Shown: positions 1 to 16,271, counted from the stretch's first letter. The stretch is DNA of 64,000 nucleotides from Holacanthus passer (GCA_025331565.1 JAFREQ010000038.1:1550001-1614000), one strand, 5' to 3'. Program-made: numbers and translations. The notes: generated by a model from the sequence alone, not told the origin.

Positions 1-2471
1 GAAGATAAAGCTCTACGGTGGCAAATACTCTTTTGAGAAAGGAAAACGGGGATGGGAGGATTTAAATAGCCTGAGCAGAGCGAGTAAAAAGGAGAGGGAT
101 GAGAAAGTTGGCAGAATGTGGTGGAGGAGAGGAGGCAGAGGAAAAGACAGCGAGATGAATTGAAGTGAAGCCTCACTGTCAAGAGGCAGCTAAATATGGA
201 TCTAGCAAAGCCGAGTCACTTTTAACCAGATCAAACAAGTCATCAGCTTTAACTTTCAGCCTTGTTCAATAATCCTTTAAGGGACTGCTCCCTGCATTAT
301 TGAACAGCAGTGCAGGCCGAGGCAGACACATGCTACAGCTGGGGATCAATTGCAGACTGGAGTTTATCACAGATCTCATCTCTCTGGAGTGACTTGCATT
401 TCACTGTCTTTTTATTTTCATTTATTTTGCTGTCAAAATGTTAACAAACACGTGTACTGGAGCACAGTGTTCAGCCAGTTATCAAAGTCCATCTTGCTCA
501 ACAGACACAATTATGTCATCGTTATTAAAACATTAAATGTTTATGTCCATCAACTGTCCTGCGTTCGTGCTGGTCATCTCCCTCTAAGAGCGGAGGGAGA
601 GATGCCTCTCAGTGCGATTATGATATCTACACAGGCTGCACAACATTAATGGATTTTCTGTTGGTAGTGCCAGGGAAAGCCACGCTGAGCTGAACTTTGA
701 TCACACAACAGGCTTTGTTGTGTTCAGAGCCTGCCCTGGGATGGGGAATGTGGTTTAGTGCCAGCTCATCTCGACTCTACACCAAAACCAGCATCTGGGA
801 CTTTGACAGCAGCAAAGGATTTTCTGTCACAGTAGACCTTTGTAGTTTATGTTATTGACAGGGCTGCACATAACTTTTTTAGTCAGGTACACAGCTGAGT
901 ACCAGGAGATGGTGTTTGGTACTCACCATATATATATATGGTGTGGTCTGAGTAAACACAACCTTCCTTGCTGTCCTCCTGTATAAAACCCACCTATTTT
1001 GTCTGCTAGATGTAGATGTGAACGACTTATCCTGCACCACATTAGTCATTGTTAGCTTCAAGCCCCGACACATCTAAGAGCCACTTTTCAAACAAGTTTT
1101 TTCTTCTGTTTGGCTTCAGTTTCTTTGTGGGTGGTGAAGACCAAAAAAAAGCAGCTTATTGTCTGTTGTTTTTTGGACATCTCTCACAGCAGATTACTTC
1201 ACTGGGTCAAAAGTGTTGACAAGAACCATTGGATGAGAAATGTGTATTAAATGACCCATGATAGTTGCTGCCTGGTTCACAAAGATGCATTTTGAAACAA
1301 CTGACATCTCTGATTTTTGTTGCATAGCAGTGACATGTACCGCTGGTGGACATTATCAGTGCTGATGAAGTAGCAACCATTAAAATGTTTTCACCATAAA
1401 TAGGACAAAATTGACTGTCCACTAAGTCCAGTTTTACTGATGCTACGTCGGTCAAGCTTTCTGTTATCACATCACATATATATAGTTTACACTACGTACG
1501 CTGCAATTTTTGAAACAATAGATAGAAGTTCACACAAAAGTAAACAAAATCAGCTTCTCACTTTCAGATGACGACTGCTGAAGCAAAAATTCTGAGTTGG
1601 TTGGAAAACTGCCTCTCTAGGTGCCTTTTTAAAATGTTTTCAGAGGAGTCATTTTAAACCAAAAAGGCCTTTGGGCTTAAATAGACGCACAACAATACAT
1701 GATTTCAATTACTTTTTTTGTTGTAGATGCCATAGAAATCCCACTATTAAAGCATGGAGGTGGACGCGAACACTGTCTGTGGAGGTAATTACTGGCAGGA
1801 TTAGTATAAATTTAAAAGTATGATACCACTGACTGATTACTCCTACTACAGATGACTTAAATTGTACAAGAACCATTTGACACCACATGGAAAACAAGAT
1901 AGAAGTGCAGATATACAATAAATATAATTGTTAGAGCGAAACTGAAGTCAAGGATAGATAATATACAGTATAAGCAGTGATGGAACAGCAAAACCACCAA
2001 TGTCAAATAATTACTTATATAAATCATTTGCTCCCACGTGTCTGCCTTCCCTGTCTGAATTGAACACTGACCTGCTGTGTTGTTAGATGCAGGTGATTTT
2101 TTTCCTACAGGTGCGAAGCAGCATTCTTCAGCAAGCACATTATAGGCTTTATGATGTCTATGCAATTATATCTCGCATTTGTAGAGCAAACAGAAATTAC
2201 ACTTCCAAAACCACTTGTAATGATTATAATGCTTTGGTTAAACCTTAAGTGTATATGACAATTGCAAGAAATAATACCTCAGTACAAGAAGAAAAAAACA
2301 AAACACTAACGGCAATCATAATCATGCAGGTCTGTGCCAGTCTGGCTCATTTCAAACAAACCTACAGTGATGTGGTTTTGGGAACAGTCAATTAAGATCA
2401 AAACACCTACTGTCCGGAAAATTATAATACTCAAAAAGCACAGGAAGCGAGGCAATGCGAGTTCAGCTGAG
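1..2471. other. Intergenic DNA downstream of spsb4, no gene seen
   Basis: AT-rich non-coding sequence with no reading frame that resembles a known protein and no exon-like block. There is a short alternating TA stretch near 930-940. All reading frames here are short and lack family similarity. In human 3q23 the next gene after SPSB4 is PXYLP1, but none of its exons is recognisable here. Confidence 0.6.
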
Positions 2472-2477
2472 TTTATT
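2472..2477 (-). terminator. Candidate polyadenylation signal of spsb4
   Basis: On the minus strand this hexamer reads AATAAA. It is the first canonical hexamer after the spsb4 stop codon and would give a 3' UTR of about 1.3 kb. A T-rich run follows it on the minus strand, as expected of a downstream element. A variant ATTAAA at 3501-3506 could be used instead for a much shorter UTR. Transcript data are needed to choose. Confidence 0.4.
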
Positions 2478-3788
<1,311 letters not shown>

Positions 3789-3916
3789 TCACTGGTACTG
3801 GAGGTAGTTCTTGAGAGTCTGCGGCAGCGGGAGAGTGTCGATGTGATGGATGCGCTCTCTACCCAGAGCCAGTCGAGCTACTCGTCTGCACAGGTCCATG
3901 AGGGGGAGGGGCTCCG
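3789..3916 (-). CDS. spsb4: spsb4 last coding exon (SOCS box)
   Basis: 128 bases encoding the end of one split proline codon plus 41 residues and a TGA stop. The acceptor CACAG is at 3921-3917, with the exon starting at 3916. Joined to the SPRY exon it reads NGLD-P-EPLPLMDLC, exactly the family junction. It contains both parts of the SOCS box: the Elongin C-binding BC box and the LPLP Cullin5 box. An open frame continues upstream to 3980, but this is intron read-through. Confidence 0.96.
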
Positions 3917-6033
3917 CTGTGAGGGACGAGAGAGAGCGAGAGGCATGTTTAGTGTCCAAACAGTGAGTACAAGCGTCCATGTGTGATTCTGATTCAGTTT
4001 GTTTTCACTTAAAGTTGATTTATACACCTGCCCCTGTTAAAGTGTTGTGGTACTGATGGCCAGAGAACACCTGCTGCTGTCCTTCCTCCAAAGTCCCTTT
4101 CAAACATGGAATATGTGACATTGCTGGCTTCATTTGTCTGTTGAAGTAATGCTGTCTTATCATTCAGACATAGGTGTCTTTTACAGTATGTTCAAGCTCC
4201 TTTGTTCAAACATGACCTTTCTAGTTAGTTTGTCCGTTCGGGGCTGGTGTAGAAACTTGTGCAGTGCAACATGGCGGACCCTGTGGAAGAGGACCTGCTC
4301 CCTATGTAGATGTACACTAATTAATCTTTAGGCATTAGCATTCAATTCCAACAAATGCAGTTCAAAAGTGGTACAGAAATGTTAGAGGGTCCACCCTTGT
4401 AAAATTGATGTGACTATATGTAAAAGTGACTCTGGCGCTTATTCCGACATAAGACCGATGTGTTAATTTACCATCATCACCACCAACATTTACCATATTT
4501 ATGAAAAGGGGGGCTCAAATGTAACACATCAGCCAGCTTTGGCTTTTTACCCATTTCTGATGAAAGTAGTATTGACCAATAGTGAGGACAACACAGAAGA
4601 AGATGAGGAAATGCCAAGTAATCCTCTCATTTTTACTCAGGCTAGACTGGAGTTGCAAAGCAGCTTCCAGTTGAAATCTCTGTTCACCACCACTGTTGCG
4701 GTTATCCATCACAAAGTGAATGACAATGCTGTCAACAAGTACCTCACTGAACTGAACAACACCTACATCAATTCATAAAGTGTAGGTCATTGCAAAATCT
4801 TGCATCAGTTTCTGGTACACACACTGAATTCAATTTTTCATTTACTTAAGAAAAAAAAAATTTACAAAGCAGGCTGTTTGTATCCATGTCCTTGCAAGGC
4901 ATGACATAACTACTTATAAAAGCACAGGTGTAAATGATAAACGGAATGATGGCTGAATTCAATTTAGCTGCTTAACTCTCAGGCTCCAGGTATTGGGCAT
5001 GTCGGCTCACTGTCACGACTTATTGGGACACTTGAATGGGACAGAGCCATTGTTAATGTTATTTAGTAACACCTGTGCTTTTCCTGCTATGATGACTCAA
5101 AATACCTGCTGTGACAAAGATCTATGAAACACCCATTGTAGATCAACAAAAACTCTGTCAGTTGAATCACTGCACCTTTTAAGGTGCATCATCGTACAAA
5201 GAGAAATACAGGAGCAACAGCGTGGCAGGCTGTAAACTTAACAAACCGAGTCTCGTCTTAAAATGACCTCACCACAAAACTATCCGTGATGGAAACAGAG
5301 TAAAGTCATGGAAATGGAGGGCAGTGCAGTACCGGACAGCTTGAGGCAGGGCAGCGTGACTTGTGTCTGTTGGCTGTTCCGACACTGACTGTCAATGAAG
5401 TCTGCTAAACTACTTTTGAACCAGACCCTGGTGCAACCCTCTCTACTGCCCTCCACTGTGAGCACTGGGCTGACAGCGCTGTCAGCCAAACCCTGAGTCT
5501 TACAGGTAATGTGGGTCTTACAGGTAAAACATGAGACTCATGTAGGTCGACGTAGGAGTTTGGTGTGGGGCTCGAAATAAGAACGCTCCACCTTTTGGAC
5601 ATAATAAATACAAATACAGTACATAGAACTGAAAATGGCTCCTAAAAAAAAAAATCAATATTCCTGTAGTTTCTATGCATGGAGAGTTATAGCTTATAGA
5701 TATTATGGATTTCCCCCCAGCTCTAGATTTAATTTACTCTTTTGCTATACCCATGGCTGGACAACAATCAGAAAGAGAAGCAGAAGCTAACAATATTAAA
5801 ATAGCCACTATAGAACATATATAGAACCGAGGGCATCTACCCTCCCACCAATTTTGGAAGCATCTCTATGCGTATCAGACAGAGACAGACTCTTAACTGC
5901 TGTCCCTTTACTGATGTCAAGCTGCTCCACCTGGAAGCACCATCTGCTCGGGCCGAATTCATGCTGTTCAGAGTCCACTCACACACTGTGCGAAGGACAT
6001 GAGCAGGGGTATTTACACATGCATACAAGCGTA

Positions 6034-6071
<38 letters not shown>

Positions 6072-9000
6072 GTTGACAGGCTAGAGATTGAAAAGAAAAG
6101 TTTGGAGTTTCTATGAACTTGTCTGACCTGCACAGTCTACATGACTGTTTGCTTAGATATTCAAAAGACGGCAATCATAGCTACATACGCATGTAGCCTT
6201 GATGCTATGATTTATTGATGGAACCAGCGTTTTGACAATAAGTTCTTCATCTGAGCAAAGACCCTGAAACATTTATATCAATAAATCATAACATCAAGGC
6301 TACAAGTGTGATTTTGAACTTGGGTTCAGTCTGCAGTCAGCTCCTTAACGCAGCATGATTTTTTTATGTTTATTCTGTACATTTTTTTACACGATAAAAA
6401 TACATTTGCTACTGCAGCGGAAGGGTGCACACACACACTGCACTAAATTCACAGTTAAGCACACAAATACAGACAAGCCTGCTCTGTGAGTGATTGAGCT
6501 GTTTCTCGCTGCACTCTATTAAAAGTGCACCACATCACCACACAACCGAGGCCCCCTACCAAACAAATAAAAAGTGAATACGTGATGTCTAGTCTGAAGT
6601 GTGTTCATGAAACCAGAGCAGACCGAGCCTGTCAAGAGACCTCGGGCCTTCCTCTGGGCTGGAACTGCTGCCCTGGTGGCTGCACGACCACTGGATGGCA
6701 AACACACGAACACGGCTAAAAAGGAAACAGAAGCTTGTCTGAAGTGAGGATTGGACAAGAATCAGATAAGCATCGACTCAGCTTACATCAAGAACCTAAT
6801 TAAAAGATCGGCAGAGGCTCTCTCAGAAACACTGATGAACTTTCTAAAGGTAGATTTGTTTAGAAAATCCCTAGGCTTTGCTTTGTGCGATTATTTGCAA
6901 TTGCCGGTGAACTTTTGCATCTCACTGAATTCCTCTGCTGCGGTCTGGTAAGTGACCTTTGAAACTGCAGCGAGGGGAAATAATGAACTCCACTGGTGAA
7001 CAGCAGCTGACAGGCTGAATAGAAATGGAGTACAGCTATCTGAATTTATTTGACTGCCATGTGCTTAATGAAAAGCCTTTGTAAGAGCACCTTGGGGACA
7101 AGTGGCAGAGTGTGGATTCATTTGTAGCCACATCAACATGGTAAGTGCCCAAATAAGAAAGACATGTTGAACGAACTGAATGTAGACAATGTGCAGTGAT
7201 GTGTGCAATAAGATTGTACAGCTGATAATTCTTCACAGCAGCTCAAAAAAAAAAACACTTGGCAGGACAATCACATCCCTCCAACATCTCATTACCCTCC
7301 GTCTGCAGAGGCAAGCCCATGCTTTAGCACACCGGCTTACAAGATTAGCAACTAAGACTCATACAACTGGTAGTACAATCACGTCTCCGTTTATCCAGCA
7401 CCTTGTGACTGTGTGAACTCGGCACTCATAAATGAAGGACTCAGATCACACACTCTTGGTGCACGTGGAGCCTCTGTGGAATGAAGGACCCCCCCCCCCC
7501 CCCCGCCCCGAGATTGATTTACTTTCCGTTGGGCCAAACAGCACCCATCAATCAGTCTACCCTAACCAGCACAGCCCCCGCATATAGGCAGTTTCCATAG
7601 TAACCAGCTCCTCACACCACCGCTGTGTGATGTCACTGTACTGGGTGTGTATAGTCACAGGCGCACCATGTGTTACATGCACTGGATGTGACGAGAGTGC
7701 TGCCTGCATTGTTGGACTTGTTCAACCAAATGCTGCTGTTCACTATAAAACATAGCAATATACAGTTTGGATAGCTGTGATCAGGAAAAAAAAGTAAGAT
7801 AAGTAGCCTTATCACAGGAGACTCCAAAACAAAAAGACAGCTGCACATTCCACCAAATTACATTCAAAGGAACATTATTTGAGTTGGACTCATGGATTCA
7901 TTGGCAAAACAGTGCAAAAAGCATGCTAATAGATTTCACTCTTAGCAGATGCCAATGGTGAAGAGTGTTAGGACTCTTTGGAAAGCACTTTCTTTTGCAT
8001 CCATTTGGCAGATGTTTATAGAAGTGAGCTACTGTACATTTCATCCAAGAAAAAAAAACACCCATATAATCCTTGTTCTCTCCTCCCGCATTGTACCTCT
8101 CACATGACTGCACCTGCCTGTATGATCAAAACCAAGAAAAAAAAAAGTGATTATCACTTCAAGTGCAACCCTTTCATTAGGAGACTAAAGTGAGAGCTCG
8201 CAGTAACATGATTGATGCCACCACAGAGAGCATCATTACTCTGTGACAATGCTCTCCTGAGGGAGGTGATGACGTGATGATGCTACAAACTAACTGAGAA
8301 CCAGCTAATCCCTGCTGGTACATGATGGTCTCCATGACAAGGGTTGCCTGGGGAGACAAGTGGTCCTGTCTGACCGTGGTGATAAGCACGAACAGGAAGT
8401 GCACGCTGTCCATCAACGGGTAAAAAGGGCACGTTAACAACATTGCTAAGTGGTTTCACTTGTGGTTAAAAAGCTCTTTCAGACGAGTGTGGTGAAGAAT
8501 TGACCTGACGTGTGGCTATTCTACTTCATGATTTAGATTACAATCACATATATTTTTCTTTTCCGTTACCTTGAGCAACCTCTATCCATTCTGTTTGGTG
8601 TGAGTTGAAGAGTATCTGTATTTTTTTTTTTTTTTTAACATGTGACATATGATGAGGTTAGTTAATTTGAATGTCACGGCTCATATAACCATTAGAAATA
8701 ACAACTTCATTGCCACTGAGAAATCTTTCTCTGTGAAATGGCCTCATTCATTAAGTTCACACTGACCTTAGGGGTATTTTTTTTTCCAAGGGAGCTCTAA
8801 CATTTCCTTGACATATATTATTTTATAATATTAGCGTTATATATTCCTTTGGAGCTAATATAATGATGAACATTGACACTTAAAGTCTATGTCTGCCTAT
8901 TTGAAGCAGCCTGCATGTCATCTTTCACACATGAAAACTCAAACAGGCAGGTTTAATATTCAATCGATCCTGAACAGTGGGGCTCCTCCACCCTCCAATC

Positions 9001-12000
9001 TGTCGTGTAAATGTCTGTCTGTGCACTCTCCCTTTCCTCTCAGGCGCTCAAGTCTTTTTTGTAATGGCCGGAGACCAGTTTCTGACAGATTCATGGCACA
9101 GTAAAGAGGAGATGGAGTGTGGGAAAGTGTGGTTAAGGACGACTGAGCACCTGATGCACCGTTGGACTACAGAGGCCCAGCAGGCAGGCAGGCGCGCACC
9201 CCTACCTAACACTTAATCGAGAACAAAGTAGGAGGAAGGGGAAGTAAATTTTGGGACTTCGGCGCGTCAGTTAGTCTGCCCTCACTGAGGTGAGACGGCC
9301 AACACACAACCGGTGATAGTTCCCCTTAGTTTCCTCCAGTCTCGCGCCCACAGCCCAGTGAATTTGTGTGGATATGTGTGCACAGTAAATACACATCACC
9401 TCACCATGAGAGACAACACAACCCAGTTATGTCCTACTTATAACTAAGCGGTAATATGGGTCCATCTTTTTGGCACATGTGTTCCAATTTACTGTTCATT
9501 TAACTCCACCCGCTTCCTCCCGCATCCCCTTCATTACAAGAGCTGTACCCCTGAACAGGCAAGGCTGCAGACTCCCAGCCATGCTTATCTAATAGATTAG
9601 CATAAAACTGTTGGTGCTGTCTGACCTAGTTTGAAGATGTCGGGTGTATGTGGCTTACATATACAGCCCTGAAGGTACGGACACATCTCCGTTCCCCTTT
9701 CACAAACAGGTCAAAGGGCGAAAAAAGGGAGGCGAGGAATATGTTTACGGATGGACAGAATTAGATCAATGAGGTATGAGACAAAAAAAGAAAATTGGAG
9801 CAGAAAAGCGAGCTGAGCAGCAGGGAGGACGCAATAGAGCGAACCACGGCTCTATGCCTAATTGGAAACGCAGGTGTCCAAATTGAATCGTCCACTCAGA
9901 GCGGAAACCAATTGCTCACTGAAATGGTGATTCCAGCCACTGACGATATCTCACTTCCTATTACCTCGCACCGCCAAACTAGGAGTTCTAGACGAAGTGT
10001 GGACTGCCATCAATTCGGTCCTCCTACTGCTCTCTCACTCTACTCAGGAAATAGAGGCTAAGCAGAAATCATTATAAAGACGAGCACTATGTCACTTTGT
10101 GTGAGTGTGTGCACCATGCGTACACACAAACACACCAGCTGTGACAATGACGACACATTTCTACATGGAGAGATGTCTTGACTTGGGTTCTCAAAAACCA
10201 CATAACACTAAACTACTTTTTTTCCTAGCTGTTGCTTACCCTTTTCTGTATTTTACTCAGAGGTTGGACAATTAAATTAAAATCAAATTTCAGTTAAGCA
10301 GTAGTTTTGTAACATGAAAGAAGGAGAAAACATGCCAGGAGCTTTATTTACACTGGACTCACACCACCTGGGTGACCGTTAACATCCCGAATCATCCTGG
10401 GTTCTGTTCTTCAAAAGGCGGAGTTACGTTCATTTGATTGCAGATGATTTGACAACAGCCTGAATTATTCTTTCACTTCTTCAAAATTATAATCATGGGG
10501 ATTTCTGCATTTCTGCCTGAACACTAGAATTCATAAATGTACTTGCATCATAAGTACAGAATGTACCGTCATGACTTTCACATCAAAGCATCCAGTGTAC
10601 TTATTGAGACAAGAGACCATGTTAAACTGCCATCAGATTAATGGAAAGGGGTGCATGTCTGAAAGGCGCTAAAATTACACCAACAAGATCCCAGAATTGA
10701 TGAGCTCCGATGTTAGCACTGTTGGTATTGGAGAACACTCATGCACACACACACCCTGCTAGTGATAATGGTAGAGAGAACCAAACTCTCAAAATCTGGT
10801 TATACTCACTAGAGTTGATGCTGATAATGCTCGTTGCCACAAGTGGAACAGGTCTTTTGCACGTAAGGGCAGAATGCACAAATGTATCATATCTCTAACA
10901 TTGAAAACTAACTGTGAATAAACCTGCCCTGTTGTAGGTTTGGGCGTATGGCTGTGTTGCTAGGACAGCAGCTCCACATAAATTTTAAACTGGCTTTAAA
11001 GAATTGAGAAATCCAGAACCTCACTTTCTCTACATGCAAAGAACAGGAGTCCAATCAAGGTGTTTCATATTAGTCACTAATACAAATGTCATGAACCACG
11101 TTTATAACAAGCCACGGCCTGGCCTATTGGTTTGTAATCCAAGGTGGTTTTCTGGAAAGCAGCGTACAGGTTCAACCTTAATTTATGCTCAAGTTACAGC
11201 TTGCATCTGTGCTGTGAACAGTGCCAACAGCTCTGAATTGCAGACAGGCAGAAGGAAGACATCCCATTTGCATAGGCAAGCCCCTGGCCAACAAACTAGT
11301 GAGCAAGCTGCCTGGTCAACAATTAACCACCCACCTATCCACCCGAAAGTCAGCTTAACCCGTTTCCACAGCAACCTGCCACCTCAATTGGGTGTGTAAA
11401 CTCTGAAAGGAAGGATTAGTGTTGTAATGGATGAGCAGGAAAAAAGAAAGAGTAGAAAAGAACAGGGGGGAGGAGATGAAATGCAGGGAGAGTTGGAGTC
11501 AAACAGGGTTTATTTGCAAAAGGGGAGGGCAAGCATGTCAGTGGTGTGTGTGAAAGTCTTCCTCTTCTCTGGTCTGTCTTGTTCAGGTGTAAATGAGTTT
11601 GAATGGGCCTGTTGCCATCAGGCTGGCCGAGCCACTCTGGCGTCATGACGCTGGTTGTGGGGAATAGAAAAAAAAACGGCTTTCCAAGTAAAAAGGGAGG
11701 AGGTTGGCAAGATCCGGCAACCTCATTGTTTTGTACTCAGAGACGTTAGTAAGTCAGAGGTATGAAAACTGATAAATCAAGTCTCAGCAGGGCTGACTTT
11801 CAAGTGTCTCTGGGACTAAGGGGCCAAAGGACTAAGGTGTTCACTGAAAAGCTGGAAGCATGAGAAAACTGCATTAATGTAGGGTATTAAGGGACAATAC
11901 AGACAGGAGAGAAGAGTATAAGGATAGTTATCTCTTCTTGCTTCCCAGGGAGTAAGAGATGAAGAATAAAAGAGGAAGCAAGAGGGAGAAGGAGGGGAAA

Positions 12001-15000
12001 AAAAGAACGTGAATAGACTACAAGACGAGTGAAAGACCAAGAACCCAGAAAGTGAACAAAGAGTGAATCCTCTTTGAGTTGCTATAAGAGGATGCACAAA
12101 AGCAAGATGTGGGAATAGGGGAGCACTGCCATCTCCAAGCATACATATTGATGCGTCAATCCTTTTCTATGTTACAACACGGAGATGTGCCTTATATCTG
12201 ATATCATACACTGATCTCTCATGTGCATTCTGTCAGAACACAAGCTCTATGAACAGGCACGGCTTCCAAACTCTACTGATATCATATACATTATACTTGG
12301 CAGACATGTATGTACGAGTAAAGAAAATATCATGTTGATTAATGTTTCACTATCATCTTTGAACTCTACGATGAAGCAAGAGGAAAAGAAACAAACACAA
12401 CTGACTGATGCGAGTTCAGCCTCATAAGTTAGCCCCATTAGCAAACTCTCTTTTGCCATCTTTGAGCTTCATTAGTCTGGCAAGAAAACAGACGGATCAA
12501 ACTATTCATGCACTTCTCTGGCTCCAAATGGCATATGAGAATCCTCATCAGTGCTATCTGAATAGAAATTCTACAGGAAAGAGATTTTAAAAAAAGGTAT
12601 GGAACTTAATATCACCTTTGCCCTTTCTCCAAAATCTACACTAATTGAAAAATGGTAAATCATTACAATTTTCGTAAGACATAACTCTGCAGAGACGGTT
12701 TACATTATGTTTGTCAATGTGACCAATATCTGTAACAGCCTACTGTACATGTGCGAAAGAAAACATATTGCTTTTATCAAATACTTCGGATTGTGCTAAT
12801 GATTAAGGCATATAAAAGTCTCGGACCAGTTGGGGATAACACAGCTTCTAGTGGTTTCTAGCTAGAGGGTCCCTGAGTGTCAGTCTTTTTCTTAAAACAG
12901 ACTGCAAGTCATAAACCAGTATGACTTTGGTATTTGTAACCATTTTCACTAGAGGCACCCAGTTTTAGGGACAGAAAGGCTACAAATAAAAGTCACTCCT
13001 CTGAGCATTTATCAAAACTCAATCGATACAACAGAAACAGAGATATCATCTTCTTTTTCCTCCCTGTTGAAATCTGCCACCTACATTACCCACAATGCAA
13101 CTCAAAGACAGTGCAATCAGAAATGCAGACATATTAGGCTAGTAGCAGCTAATGTAGCCTCGAGCCTCCAGCAGACATGAGGAGCAGGCTGCAGAGGTCT
13201 GGTAAGCTCACTTCTTTCTCACTCCACACCTCCAGATTTGTTGGATTTTCAAACCTGTAGTCAGACCCAACTGGCACTTATCAGACTTCACAGAGCTCCC
13301 TCTGGAGCCACAAAATGCTTTATGCATTTTTTTCATATGCAGTTGTACTCCCAAACACCTGTAAACATACTTTGATATGTAAAAGCTGTGGAGTTCCTCT
13401 TTAGGAAAACGACTCCCTTGGCACAAATGGGGCAACATGGGCATCCCACAGGAGTCCTCTTTTTTTAACCACCAGTTGTCAGACCAGGTAAAGCAAATAT
13501 TCACTGACATTTTAGCACCACTTTATTCCCATGAGTAAAATATGTGGCATTATTTTATTTTGTCTTATATTTGCTATCTACCCAGTTCAAAATCAGGAAG
13601 AGTTGAAGGAAGTGGGTTGCTGGTGAACATACAGCAGCTCCCTACGGTTTTGTATGTTTTTTTTTAAGCTAGATTCATCTTCATGCAGCAGGGAACTGGG
13701 AGAGGATGCTGGTTCTCAGTGTTATCAGCAGTGCTAGCTATCTTTCCAATTAAAGATGAAGTCATTTAATTTGGTGTTAGTCAAAAATCACATTAAGCAA
13801 TATGTTTTCTATTAACGAAGGGACACTTCCTTCTTCATTAATTGCACATGCCGCCTAAATATTGGTGCTTCAAGAACATATTTTTCACTCTAGCTAGATC
13901 TTACCCTAAAACCAAAACAGTGAGAATATTTCCTAAACCACAGACGATGATGATGATCTCCCAAATGCGCAACAGATTTTGTACTGTACTGTGTTTTCAT
14001 GAAGCATGATTATGGGCCATTTTACGCCATGTGCATTTAAGCTGCTTAATACTTATACACACACCTAACCCGACGTTTCTCACTATGCAAGACCAGACGC
14101 TGAGCTCAGAGGCACACTGGGACATCCTCCAGATTTCCTCCTCTACTGGCTGCTGTCCGCCAGCACACATACACAGACATGGCTCGCGGCCACGGACATG
14201 GTGTCCGTGCCTCACTGTCGGCAACGCCTACAGGCCGTTTTGGGGCTTTGTGCAACATGCAGGCTAGAGCAGGGGGAGGACTGAGGGCGAGTACACAAGC
14301 TGAGGGGCAGACTTGATGGAGATGACTCTACTTAGTTGGAACGATGACATTTAACAGAAAAGAGCAACAGGGCAGAAAGAAACATTGAGAAACACAAGCT
14401 CTCTCTCACTCACACACACATATCACAACAACTTCAGGACAGTGGTGAGACATATATTCCTATTACACCAGAAAGTTGGATACAGTTTTCTTGTTTTGCT
14501 CTCTGAGTGTGTGAAAGTTTGAGGGAGACTGTCGGAAGACTTGAGAGTGCTAAAACACGATAGAGGGAAGCAGACTAGAAATAGTGCACAGGGAGCCTGT
14601 TTAAGCTGCTTCCTATTGGTAAACAAAGCAGAAATCCCTCTCATTATGGGCTTTTTATAGATCAGTGCAGACAGAAATGTGCGCTGCATATCTATCCTCC
14701 AGTCTGGCCGTAAACCTTAAATCATGTACATTTCTGGAGAGCGAGACCAAGCGTAAAGTATTTGAAAATTAGCCACTCAAATGCTGATTGTGGATGTGGT
14801 TTTTAAAACTTTAAAAATCACCTATATTTCACATATACTGCACAGAAAAGAATGCATTTCAGCCACTCTAAGGACTGTATGACTGGCTTCTCCAGAGAGT
14901 TGAGTGTTTAACTGTCAAAATGACTCAGCTGCCTGATTCAGACTTCTCTTGTTTAGTACATCTTCAAAACAATTGCTCTTTGTCGTACAAGGGGACACAC

Positions 15001-16233
15001 ACATAACTAGCCGTAACCCAAATCTGATGACTGGATACACATGTCTGTCATACAATTGTGTGACAGACATGTTTCCTATGCCGCCTCCTCCTCCACCTCC
15101 TCCTTCTCTGGTACTACCCTGGGTTTTGTCATTGGACTCCCAAGTTACAGCACAAATCTCACCCTGGGCTATTACCTGATGAGCAGGTCTAAATTTAAGC
15201 CTATGCAGAGCTTCATACATAAACAAAACATCTCTGCACTGTGAAAAATTACCTACCACATCCACCCCTCCACGTTTCTGCAGTGACGCAAATGCAAACT
15301 GAAACTGGCACTAGTCTTCATATTTGGAAGATGACTGAGTAAACAGAGGGCTGTGGGTTACTCACATTTCAAGTAACACAAGTGATTTCAGTTAAATATA
15401 AAACTCGACTCTGCATGTTTGCATATTTACTACAAATCAAGTTGAATTAGGCACAGACACTCAACAGTACATGAACATGAATTTTAAAAAGCTGCATGGC
15501 AGGTTCCAATAATGAGGGAGTATGTTGAACCTGAACAGGGAGTAGGCTGAAAATCTCACAAGGTTAATACATGTTGACATCAAACATGGATGTAAGCAAA
15601 GAATTCTGCAATGTCTTGGTTTAGGAAGACATCCAAGGCGATCTGCTGTACCATTTCCTCTACTATCAATTTAACAAGTTTTGATAAATCATAAAGCTTC
15701 AATACTGAACGCTCCCAACAAAAAAACGGGAGGAAGAAATAGTAGGTGTTGAAGACACATTCTAAAAGTAATATGACAAGTAGGGATATCCCCATCGAGG
15801 TTTTTTGCTCCCAATCTGAGTCCTTTAATATGAGGCATCTGCCAATACCGAGTCAGATACTGGGAGAATGCGACTCCAGAAATTGACTTGGCATGATCAA
15901 CTAGAGAGAGCCTTATCACCCTCTGATGAGCAGATAGGCAGAATCGATAATGGCACTGGTATCCACAAAATCTTGCTGCTGCCAGCGTTTGTCATTTAAA
16001 CTGGTCCTCGGGATTGGCTCAGGACATCCAAATAGCAAGTTCACTTTTACACACTCTTCATTCAAAATTTGACATGTCAAAAGATTAGCACTCTGCCTGC
16101 AATCAAACAGCAGTATGAACTACAAACAAATTTAAAATGGTGAAACACGAAAATATCTGCATGATCACACATATACATCTGCACAATTCCTGTGCAGCTT
16201 TTTAAATATCATCCGGTCACTGACTGGCTTTTT

Positions 16234-16271
<38 letters not shown>

